Assembly (NCBI GenBank): GCA_050740975.1 | Contig: JBOIEE010000238.1 | Location: forward strand, 1-20,146 | Length of the DNA stretch: 20,146 nucleotides | Origin: JBOHHR01 sp050740975 | GTDB taxonomy: Bacteria > Pseudomonadota > Gammaproteobacteria > JBOHHR01 | Reading direction: 5' to 3' | Shown here: positions 14,176 to 20,146 of the stretch, in pieces | Layout of the letters: each line of letters opens with the position of its first letter | Numbering within the stretch: the first letter of the stretch is position 1 | Program-made: the position numbers and the translations under genes | The notes under the pieces: model-generated | The model's input: the letters and a program-made list of their open reading frames with translations, nothing else | What the model was told of the DNA's origin: nothing | Database searches by the model: none

Positions 14176-15483
14176 ATGGCGAATAAGGTAGCCTTTAACA
14201 AAGAACTTCCCGCTATAACGAAATCTGAGGCGATGTGGGCGCGGTCGGTCGGTTTGATCCCGGCCGGAACCCAGACTCTGGCCAAGGGCCCGACCCAGTT
14301 TACCGAAGGCGTGGCCCCTAAGTATCTGGTACGCGGTAAAGGGGCGCGGGCGTGGGACCTCGATGGCAACGAGTACCTGGATTTCAACATGGGGATCGGG
14401 CCGCTGATCCTGGGTTACTGCCACCCCGAGGTGGATGCGGCAATACGAAAACAACTGGAAGATGGCATCACTTTTTCGCTCATGCACCCACTAGAGGTAG
14501 AGCTTGCCGAACTGATGGGAGAATGCATCCCGAATGCCGAATCGGTACGCTTTTCCAAAACGGGCTGTGATGTCACCAGCGCTGCCGTGCGTTTGGCACG
14601 AGCCTATACGGGGCGGGAGAAAGTGCTTTGTTGCGGCTACCACGGTTGGCACGACTGGTATATCGCGGTGACCGACCGAAACGCCGGCGTTCCCGCTTTT
14701 AATGCTCAGCTCACCCACACCTTTCAGTACAACAACATCGATTCAGTCACCAGTACTATCGATAAGGATACCGCCTGTGTGATCTTGGAGCCCTTTGCCT
14801 TTGAGCGCGAGCAAAACGGTTTTCTCTCCGCGCTGCGCGAAGTCTGCGATAAATTCGGTGTGCTTTTGGTCTTCGATGAGATGTGGACCGGTTTTCGCTG
14901 CGCCCTGGGCGGAGCACAAGAGTTTATCGGCGTGCGTGCCGATCTCAGTGTGTTTTCCAAAGCCATGGCGAATGGGATGCCGATCTCCGCGCTCACCGGG
15001 CGGCACGAGGTGATGCGCTTGTTGGATGAGAAAGTGTTCTTTTTTACCACCTTTGGGGGGGAGGCCTTGTCCTTAGCGGCCTCCATCGCGTGTATCAACG
15101 TGATCCGCCGTGACGGCGTCATCGCCCATCTCGCCAACACTGGGCAGCGCTTGGCGGGGGGGGTGAATCGGCTGCTCGAAGAATTGGGGATCGACTTCGT
15201 ATCGGTCTCTGGTTATCCGTTTCGAACCTTGATGAATTTTTCACCCCGATCCGCTAGTCCTTGGGAAATGAAAACCCTAGTACAGCAAGAGCTACTGCGG
15301 CGCGGGATCTTGTGGTCTGGCATGCACAACCTATGTCGTGCGCATACACCGCAAGACATCGATTACGCCCTTGGGGCATTTGCCGAAGTGCTTGTGGTGC
15401 TGAGAGATGCCGTGCGTGCCGGGACCGTAGGTGACTTGCTGCGCGGCAAAGTGGTGCAGCCGGTTTTTCGCCGCGTGGGCTGA
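14176..15483 (+). CDS. Class III PLP-dependent aminotransferase (glutamate-1-semialdehyde aminomutase-like)
   Basis: The 435-residue protein matches the HemL-like branch of class III aminotransferases: GxNPLG-type start (VGLIPAGTQTLAKGP), LDGNEYLDFNMGIGPLILGY (61-80), GYHGWHDWY (154-162), the cofactor aspartate in VFDEMWTGFR (Asp234), and the Schiff-base lysine in VFSKAMANGMP (Lys262). It is probably not the haem-pathway enzyme, because it heads an operon with an SDR and a NeuB-family synthase; such HemL-like genes occur in surface-polysaccharide and nonulosonic-acid clusters, where they aminate a keto-sugar or related compound. ATG 14176 is preceded by a purine-rich GAAGAAA site. The next gene starts 22 bases after the stop. 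The substrate is inferred from context only. Confidence 0.85.
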   Translation: MANKVAFNKELPAITKSEAMWARSVGLIPAGTQTLAKGPTQFTEGVAPKYLVRGKGARAWDLDGNEYLDFNMGIGPLILGYCHPEVDAAIRKQLEDGITFSLMHPLEVELAELMGECIPNAESVRFSKTGCDVTSAAVRLARAYTGREKVLCCGYHGWHDWYIAVTDRNAGVPAFNAQLTHTFQYNNIDSVTSTIDKDTACVILEPFAFEREQNGFLSALREVCDKFGVLLVFDEMWTGFRCALGGAQEFIGVRADLSVFSKAMANGMPISALTGRHEVMRLLDEKVFFFTTFGGEALSLAASIACINVIRRDGVIAHLANTGQRLAGGVNRLLEELGIDFVSVSGYPFRTLMNFSPRSASPWEMKTLVQQELLRRGILWSGMHNLCRAHTPQDIDYALGAFAEVLVVLRDAVRAGTVGDLLRGKVVQPVFRRVG

Positions 15484-15504
15484 TAGTAGCTGGCGCGTTG
15501 CTTT

Positions 15505-16320
15505 GTGGTGAACGCTTTAGAGCTTTTTTCCTTGCAGGGGAAAACCGCCGTGGTAACCGGGGGCGCAGGGCTATTGGGGCGCCACCATTGCAAGGCCCTG
15601 GCCGATGCGGGGGCTACGGTGGTGGTGACCGACTTGGATACGGCGAAATGCCAGTCGCTCGCGGAAAGTCTCGGCAATGGAGCCTTCGGGTGGGTAGCCG
15701 ATGTTACCGATATTCAATCAATACGCGATCTGCTCGCCCAGGTTATGGCCCGTACTGGGCGGGTAGATGTGTTGGTGAATAACGCCGCCATCAATGAGCG
15801 GATTGAAAATCCCGCTATGGCTGTGGAGGAATCGAGGTTCGAGACCTTTTCGCTCGCGCGCTGGAGGCAATCGCTCGAGGTGAATGTCACCGGCGTTTTC
15901 GTGTGCTCCCAGGTGATCGGGTCCAAAATGGTGGAGCTTGGGGGTGGCAGCATCATTAATATTGCCTCGACCTACGGCATCGTAGCACCGGATCAGTCGC
16001 TTTATCGCGCTCCCGACGGCACGCAACAGTTTTTTAAATCCGCGGCTTACCCAACCAGCAAAGGGGCGGTCATCGCGTTGACTCGCTATTTGGCGAGTTA
16101 CTGGGGCAAAGGCGGGGTGCGGGTAAATACCTTATCCCCCGGCGGCGTCGAGGATGGTCAGGAGCCCTTTTTTCTGCAACAGTATGCGCACCGAACACCC
16201 TTAGCCCGTATGGCGGATCCCGGGGACTATATGGGCGCTTTGGTGTTTTTGGCCTCGGATGCCTCTTCGTATATGACCGGCGCGGATCTTGTGGTGGACG
16301 GCGGATTCACTATCTGGTGA
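15505..16320 (+). CDS. Short-chain dehydrogenase/reductase (flagellin-modification PtmA-like)
   Basis: This 271-residue classical SDR has the nucleotide-binding motif TGGAGLLGR (18-26), Asp43 in VTDLD suggesting NAD preference, NNAA (92-95), catalytic Ser155 in NIAST, and Tyr182/Lys186 in YPTSKGA. The C-terminal MTGADLVVDGGFTIW is typical of the family. The opening LFSLQGKTAVVTGGAGLLG resembles proteins annotated as flagellin modification protein A. The start is a GTG at 15505; a second GTG follows directly and cannot be excluded. It lies between the aminotransferase and the NeuB-family gene in one operon, so it most likely oxidises or reduces a sugar intermediate. The exact substrate is not visible. 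Confidence 0.9.
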   Translation: MVNALELFSLQGKTAVVTGGAGLLGRHHCKALADAGATVVVTDLDTAKCQSLAESLGNGAFGWVADVTDIQSIRDLLAQVMARTGRVDVLVNNAAINERIENPAMAVEESRFETFSLARWRQSLEVNVTGVFVCSQVIGSKMVELGGGSIINIASTYGIVAPDQSLYRAPDGTQQFFKSAAYPTSKGAVIALTRYLASYWGKGGVRVNTLSPGGVEDGQEPFFLQQYAHRTPLARMADPGDYMGALVFLASDASSYMTGADLVVDGGFTIW

Positions 16321-16423
16321 TAATCGCTAAAGCCGCGATGAAGGGGCTATCTCCTGGCCAGTTGACTTTGATTGCTCACCCGTGGATCGTGTTACGAGAA
16401 AAACCAACAAAAGAAGGCGAACT

Positions 16424-17356
16424 ATGGCAGCTGTGGATATTGGAGGCCGGAAGATAGGCCAAGGTGAACCCCTCTACATCATCGCAGAGATCGGCATTAA
16501 TCATAACGGTTCTCTAGAGAGTGCGAAAAAACTCATTAGCGGTGCCAAAAAGGCTGGAGCAGATGCGGTAAAGTTTCAGAAACGCACTCCGGAGATCTGT
16601 GTCCCTAAACACCAGTGGTATATCGAGCGGGATACCCCTTGGGGTAGGTTGAATTATATTGAATATCGCCGCAAAGTGGAGCTGGGTCAAAAGGAGTACG
16701 AGGCGATCGATCGCTATTGCCGGCACCTTAAAATCGACTGGACGGCCTCATGCTGGGATGAGGCTTCGATCGATTTCATAGAGCAATTTGCTCCGCCATT
16801 CTACAAGCTCGCGAGCGCCTCCCTGACCGACTTTCCCCTATTGCACAAGGCGCGTAGTACGGGAAGGCCGGTGATGCTGTCGACCGGGATGTCTACCATG
16901 GAAGAAATCGTGGCTGCCGTGGATGTCATTGGAGAAACGAACCAGCGAGGGGAGCCAATTTTGATGATCGCCCACTCCACATCGACCTATCCTTGTCGGT
17001 TGGAAGAGTTGAACTTGCGCATGATTCCAACCCTGGTCCAGATCTATCGGCGCGTGCCAATTGGTTATTCGGGGCATGAAACAGGGCTCGCTCCCTCGTT
17101 GGCGGCTGCCGCCTTGGGCGCCACATTTATCGAGCGCCATATCACCCTGGACCGTGCGATGTGGGGCACCGACCAGGCCGCTTCGGTGGAGATCGGTGGT
17201 TTTGAGCGTCTGGTAAATAGCATACGGGATATCGAACGAGCCCTCGGGGACGGCGTTAAACGTATTTACGCCAGCGAAATGGGCCCGCGGGAAAAGCTGA
17301 GGAGAGTGCGCCACGCTTTTAACCGGCCTCGCGTTCACGAGGGCGCAACCGGATAA
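16424..17356 (+). CDS. NeuB/SpsE-family nonulosonic acid synthase lacking the SAF domain
   Basis: The start is set at ATG 16424, with AGAAGG (16412-16417) 6 bases upstream; the frame is open from 16382. The 310-residue protein has the NeuB-type TIM barrel: YIIAEIGINHNGS, AGADAVKFQKR, then FYKLASASLTDFPLLHKA, MLSTGMSTMEEI, then PIGYSGHETGLAPS, and IERHITLDRAMWGTDQAAS. Family enzymes condense phosphoenolpyruvate with a 2-acetamido sugar to make sialic, legionaminic or pseudaminic acid. The usual C-terminal antifreeze-like (SAF) domain is absent: the protein ends soon after PREKLRRVRHAFNRP. SAF helps bind substrate in dimeric NeuB, so this may act on a different acceptor or need a separate partner. 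No CMP-sugar synthetase gene is present in the window. Confidence 0.9.
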   Translation: MAAVDIGGRKIGQGEPLYIIAEIGINHNGSLESAKKLISGAKKAGADAVKFQKRTPEICVPKHQWYIERDTPWGRLNYIEYRRKVELGQKEYEAIDRYCRHLKIDWTASCWDEASIDFIEQFAPPFYKLASASLTDFPLLHKARSTGRPVMLSTGMSTMEEIVAAVDVIGETNQRGEPILMIAHSTSTYPCRLEELNLRMIPTLVQIYRRVPIGYSGHETGLAPSLAAAALGATFIERHITLDRAMWGTDQAASVEIGGFERLVNSIRDIERALGDGVKRIYASEMGPREKLRRVRHAFNRPRVHEGATG

Positions 17357-17465
17357 ACGTTTCTGCGGATCGAGACTGCATCGATGTACGCGTTGCGACG
17401 TCTCAGCACCAAAACTATAAATCTTAGAACGGCGTCCCTTTGGCGCGGCGCTTACTTTACTTACA

Positions 17466-17684
17466 TTACCTACTTCGGTAGGTGATCCGCCCTTTGTTTA
17501 AATCGTAAGGCGTCAGCTCAACTGTGACGGCGTCACCGGTCAATATGCGGATATAGTTTTTGCGCATCTTGCCGGAAATGTGCGCAGTGATCACGTGCCC
17601 GTTCTCCAGCTCGACCCGAAACATGGTGTTGGGGAGGGTTTCTATCACCTTACCCTCCATCTGGATTTGATCTTCTTTCGGCAT
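17466..17684 (-). CDS. infA: Translation initiation factor IF-1
   Basis: The 72-residue product is a complete IF-1: MPKEDQIQMEGKVIETLPN, then FRVELENGHVITAHISGKMR, KNYIRILTGDAVTVELTPYD, and GRITYRSR. IF-1 is an OB-fold protein that binds the 30S ribosomal A site during initiation. The ATG at 17684 is preferred because IF-1 proteins begin M-A/P-K-E-D; a GTG lies directly upstream (17687). AAAGGG (17687-17692) is only 2 bases before the ATG, a close spacing. A CCTAC-TTCG-GTAGG hairpin (17469-17482) lies within the last codons. The gene stands alone on the minus strand, convergent with the sugar operon, as infA often does. Confidence 0.97.
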   Translation of the reverse strand: MPKEDQIQMEGKVIETLPNTMFRVELENGHVITAHISGKMRKNYIRILTGDAVTVELTPYDLNKGRITYRSR

Positions 17685-19015
17685 CACCCTTTAACATTAA
17701 AGTAATAAAACACGCGGCCACTTCACCCTGTCCTACGCCGCTACGGATATACCCCAAGCTTGACCCCGCAGGGGAAGATGGCGAAGAGCCACCCTCACCT
17801 TTTTCGGTTTCTCGAGAAAATGTATAAGCCGGTTGGTAAATTTTGTTATTATTGCCCATATCGCAATCACTCAGCAACCTGGCTAGGAGCGCAAGCAGCG
17901 GACGAGCACGGGATTGGCGGAGGACTTCGATAGATAAAGGCACGCCGTCGGTTTTGGCGAGAATGGTCTGCCTTAACCTCGGGCGGAGCTACGTAGCCGT
18001 CGAACCGACCGATCGATCAACTGAGGTGAAACCGTACAGTGCCGCGGGAAATTAATGCTTCATTACGAAGTAATCGCTACCCAAAAAGACTGGCAGGGGT
18101 CATCATTCTGGAGACTACCCTCACTAAGCCCTCCAAAAACTCCGCGCCGACAAAAGCAGCGCGGAAGATCTGCAGGCGTATGGGATTTTCCTGATCCCTT
18201 CGGCTCTCACCGCTGGCATACGGGGTGCCCATCAAGCCCGCTGAAGACGCGAGCTACAATGTCGAGAAGGCTATTGAAAGCATCAATGCCTTGACCCCGC
18301 GACCTATCATGGGATCGTAGACATAGGCGCTGAACACGTCCGTTCACTCAACAAGCGGTTCAAGAACGGTCTGGGCCTCGATCAAGCCCGGGCTTCGGAA
18401 GCCTTCTGTGAAACTCGAGGGATTTAAGATGCTTTTGGCATCGTCCAATTGATTTAGTTTTTTCCAGAGTTTGGCCAAGCTGGTGGCGGCTCGCAGTTCG
18501 AGCATTATACCCCGAGGCCAAGGTCATCCAGCCACGCTGATACACGATCGTTCGTCATGGTGAAGCCGTATAGTGCGCGGAGTCTGACAAAGGCGGCGAT
18601 CCAGAAATCCCAATCTCCGACCGTCGGAATCATGCCCAAGCGGAAGGAACCGGTCAAAACGAGAATGATGGGAACCAAGGTCAGGTAGTCAGAGCACCCT
18701 CCCTCACAGAGTCGCAAAGGCCACACCCCCAATAACAAGACAGGAAAGATCGGTACGTAGGTCGCAAACATTGTGCCGCGTGCGGGGTATGAATGGTCAG
18801 CTCAAAAAGGGCTTCAGGCGTGCCCCCGCGTAGCCTACCGCTGGTGAAAGTGGCCTGGTGAAACTCCCGCTCGATAAGAATCTCCCGCTTCTCCGATAGC
18901 ACAAATCACGGGCGGAGGAGCCAAGATAATACGCATTCGTTTGTGTGAGCCTTTAGAGGGTTTAAATGCGTTACACTCTAGTAATATTCGTTAATTTCGC
19001 AAAAGTGAGGCCGAC
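17685..19015. other. 1.3-kb region without a recognisable intact gene
   Basis: This stretch separates infA from the receiver-domain gene. It contains a perfect 12-base palindrome TTTCTCGAGAAA (17808-17819) upstream of infA, a possible gene remnant (18128-18427), and a minus-strand open frame (18505-18771) encoding a partly hydrophobic 88-residue peptide (YLTLVPIILVLTGSFRLGM) that I cannot assign. AT-rich sequence from about 18960 to 19000 probably holds the promoter of the receiver gene, but no clear hexamer pair was found. Confidence 0.55.
18128..18427 (+). pseudogene. Possible frameshifted gene remnant, family unknown
   Basis: Protein-like sequence appears in two plus-strand frames in succession. 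One frame gives ALQKLRADKSSAEDLQAYGI (18128 onward, stop at 18242); a second gives YGVPIKPAEDASYNVEKAIE (18219 onward, stop at 18318); the first frame then resumes with DIGAEHVRSLNKRFKNG and GLDQARASEAFCETRGI to a stop at 18425-18427. Two opposite frameshifts would join them. The composition looks like soluble coding sequence, but no family is recognised and chance cannot be excluded. Confidence 0.3.
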
Positions 19016-19450
19016 ATGCAGCAAACCGCTACGTTAAGCAGCATCGATCCTCTGGCATGCGTTGTTGTAATCGACGAGAGTGCGGTCGTAAAGGAGATGT
19101 TCCAATCCACCAGCGCAGATCTCGGGGTGGATCTAAAATTGTTCTCAAGCGCCTCTGCCGCGATGGCCTTTCTGAACAGATTCAAGCCTGATCTGGTGGT
19201 AATGGATATCATGCTGCCTGATAAGGATGGTTTGACGTTTTTGCAAGAACTGCGAAAAACCTCCCTGCACCGCGATACTCCAATGGTCATGATCACCACC
19301 AAAGATTACGCCCAAGACCGGTTAATCGCGCAACACCTGGGGGTCTTGGAGTTCGTAGTAAAACCCATAAGCCCCAGAACGGCGTGCAATTTGATCCTCA
19401 AGTTTGGGAAATCCCATGGGGGCGAGCCGAGAAAAATATCCCACGGGTGA
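19016..19450 (+). CDS. CheY-like response regulator receiver protein
   Basis: The 144-residue protein is a single receiver domain: acidic pair Asp20-Glu21 in VVVIDES, phosphoacceptor Asp64 in LVVMDIMLPDKDG, Thr94/95 in MVMITTKD, and Lys117 in FVVKPIS. No DNA-binding or enzymatic output domain follows. GTGAGG lies about 6 bases before ATG 19016. The last 35 bases overlap the start of the metallo-beta-lactamase gene, a strong sign of translational coupling and a shared function. It probably relays a histidine-kinase signal to that hydrolase or to another partner. The cognate kinase is not in the window. Confidence 0.93.
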   Translation: MQQTATLSSIDPLACVVVIDESAVVKEMFQSTSADLGVDLKLFSSASAAMAFLNRFKPDLVVMDIMLPDKDGLTFLQELRKTSLHRDTPMVMITTKDYAQDRLIAQHLGVLEFVVKPISPRTACNLILKFGKSHGGEPRKISHG

Positions 19451-20146
19451 AGCGTTTATCCGCTTCTGGGGGGTGCGTGGCTCCTACGCAGCTCCGTACA
19501 GTTCACAGCTAGGCGTGGGCGGGAATACTTCCTGCGTCGAGGTCCAGGCGGACAGCCACGTCCTGGTTTGTGACGCGGGTAGCGGCCTCATTCCTTTAGG
19601 CAAGGCCTTAGAGTCTGAAGGCTTACCCAATAAATTTTTGATTATCTTTTCCCATTATCACTGGGATCATATCTGCGGCCTTCCTTTCTTCGATCCCGCC
19701 TTCCGATCGGACTGTGAGTTGCTGTTTTTTGGCCCCGGAGGAAGCAGGAAAGCAATAGAAAAAAGGATATCGCAAATGATGAAGGCCCCGTATTTCCCAG
19801 TCGAGCCAGCGGTTTGGATGGCTAAGGTGCGTTTTATTGAGATGCCAAACAATCATTTCCAATTTGGCCCAATAGGGATCTCTTATCAGAACGTGCATCA
19901 TCCGGGCGTCACCTTCGGCTATCGGATCCACGTGCACGACAAGCTCATCGTATACGCCCCAGACAACGAATTCACCTTTCTTTCTCGGAGCATAGAACAA
20001 CGCTATTCGGAGTTTGGGGTAGAAGAGCACGCCCTTCTAGAACAAATGAAATCCGAAGCCCGCAACCGGGAGCTTGGGCTGTTACGAGGGGCGGACATCC
20101 TCATTCATGACGCTCAATATACGCCGGAAGACTATGAGACCAAACG
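19416..20146 (+). CDS. Metallo-beta-lactamase-fold hydrolase, 5' part (runs off the window)
   Basis: An open frame begins at ATG 19416 inside the receiver gene and runs without a stop to the window end (243 codons). The metal-binding motif H-Y-H-W-D-H (His80, His82, Asp84, His85, in IIFSHYHWDHICGLPFF) is intact. The N-terminal FIRFWGVRGSYAAPYSSQLG, then GGNTSCVEV and LVCDAGSGL, and the later YAPDNE and ILIHDAQYTPEDY match the PhnP/cyclic-phosphodiesterase-like branch of the superfamily, often found beside or fused to receiver domains. The reaction is probably hydrolysis of a phosphodiester, possibly a cyclic nucleotide; the true substrate is not shown. The C-terminus and stop lie outside the window. 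Confidence 0.9.
   Translation, partial: MGASREKYPTGEAFIRFWGVRGSYAAPYSSQLGVGGNTSCVEVQADSHVLVCDAGSGLIPLGKALESEGLPNKFLIIFSHYHWDHICGLPFFDPAFRSDCELLFFGPGGSRKAIEKRISQMMKAPYFPVEPAVWMAKVRFIEMPNNHFQFGPIGISYQNVHHPGVTFGYRIHVHDKLIVYAPDNEFTFLSRSIEQRYSEFGVEEHALLEQMKSEARNRELGLLRGADILIHDAQYTPEDYETK

Noticed and set aside
14176..15483. Assignment as the haem-pathway enzyme HemL
   Set aside because: Operon context with an SDR and a NeuB-family synthase points to sugar metabolism; sequence family alone does not decide.
17469..17482. CCTAC-TTCG-GTAGG hairpin as terminator of the sugar operon
   Set aside because: It lies within infA codons and has no T-run on either strand.
18505..18771. Minus-strand 88-residue ORF with a hydrophobic stretch
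   Set aside because: It weakly recalls DUF2892-type membrane peptides, but motifs do not line up and no ribosome site supports it.

Overview
The window looks like a gammaproteobacterial chromosome segment of moderately high GC, probably from an organism with a complex envelope. This rests on the style of the proteins (IF-1, trypsin-like protease with TPRs, DUF560/Slam-like outer-membrane protein, FecR-TPR-CsgG proteins), not on any species marker. No rRNA, tRNA, CRISPR array or insertion sequence was found.

Layout. 1-165: 3' end of a GNAT acetyltransferase. 356-5439: an envelope/signalling block with a secreted HtrA-like protease carrying TPRs, a convergent membrane-anchored Ser/Thr kinase with a PEGA domain, a thioredoxin-TPR-CsgG fusion protein and a small CsgG-like protein. 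5477-9223 (minus strand): the most interesting locus. Two duplicated genes encode Ala/Gly-rich proteins of about 106 residues. Each has a Sec signal peptide followed by a second, double-glycine-type leader. They flank a stand-alone exported C39 peptidase and a coiled-coil plus beta-barrel outer-membrane protein. This resembles the FapD/FapF part of the Pseudomonas functional-amyloid system, but with very different small substrates. 9899-13867 (minus strand): a three-gene operon of a Slam/DUF560-like outer-membrane protein, a FecR-TPR-CsgG protein, and a TPR protein ending in an 18-unit Pro/Glu repeat. The last two together look like one CsgG-type protein split in mid-domain. 14176-17356 (plus strand): a class III aminotransferase, an SDR and a NeuB-family synthase, probably making a nonulosonic-acid-like or related surface sugar. 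17466-17684: infA on the minus strand. 17685-19015: about 1.3 kb without a recognisable intact gene, including a probable gene remnant. 19016-20146: a CheY-like receiver protein overlapping a metallo-beta-lactamase-fold hydrolase that runs off the window.

Working model (inference). The precursors are exported by Sec, trimmed after Gly-Gly in the periplasm by the C39 peptidase, and passed to the surface through the FapF-like barrel. The nearby protease, kinase, CsgG-like, FecR and Slam-like proteins may assemble, sense or regulate this envelope structure. No ABC transporter of the bacteriocin type is present in the window, which is why this arrangement stands out.
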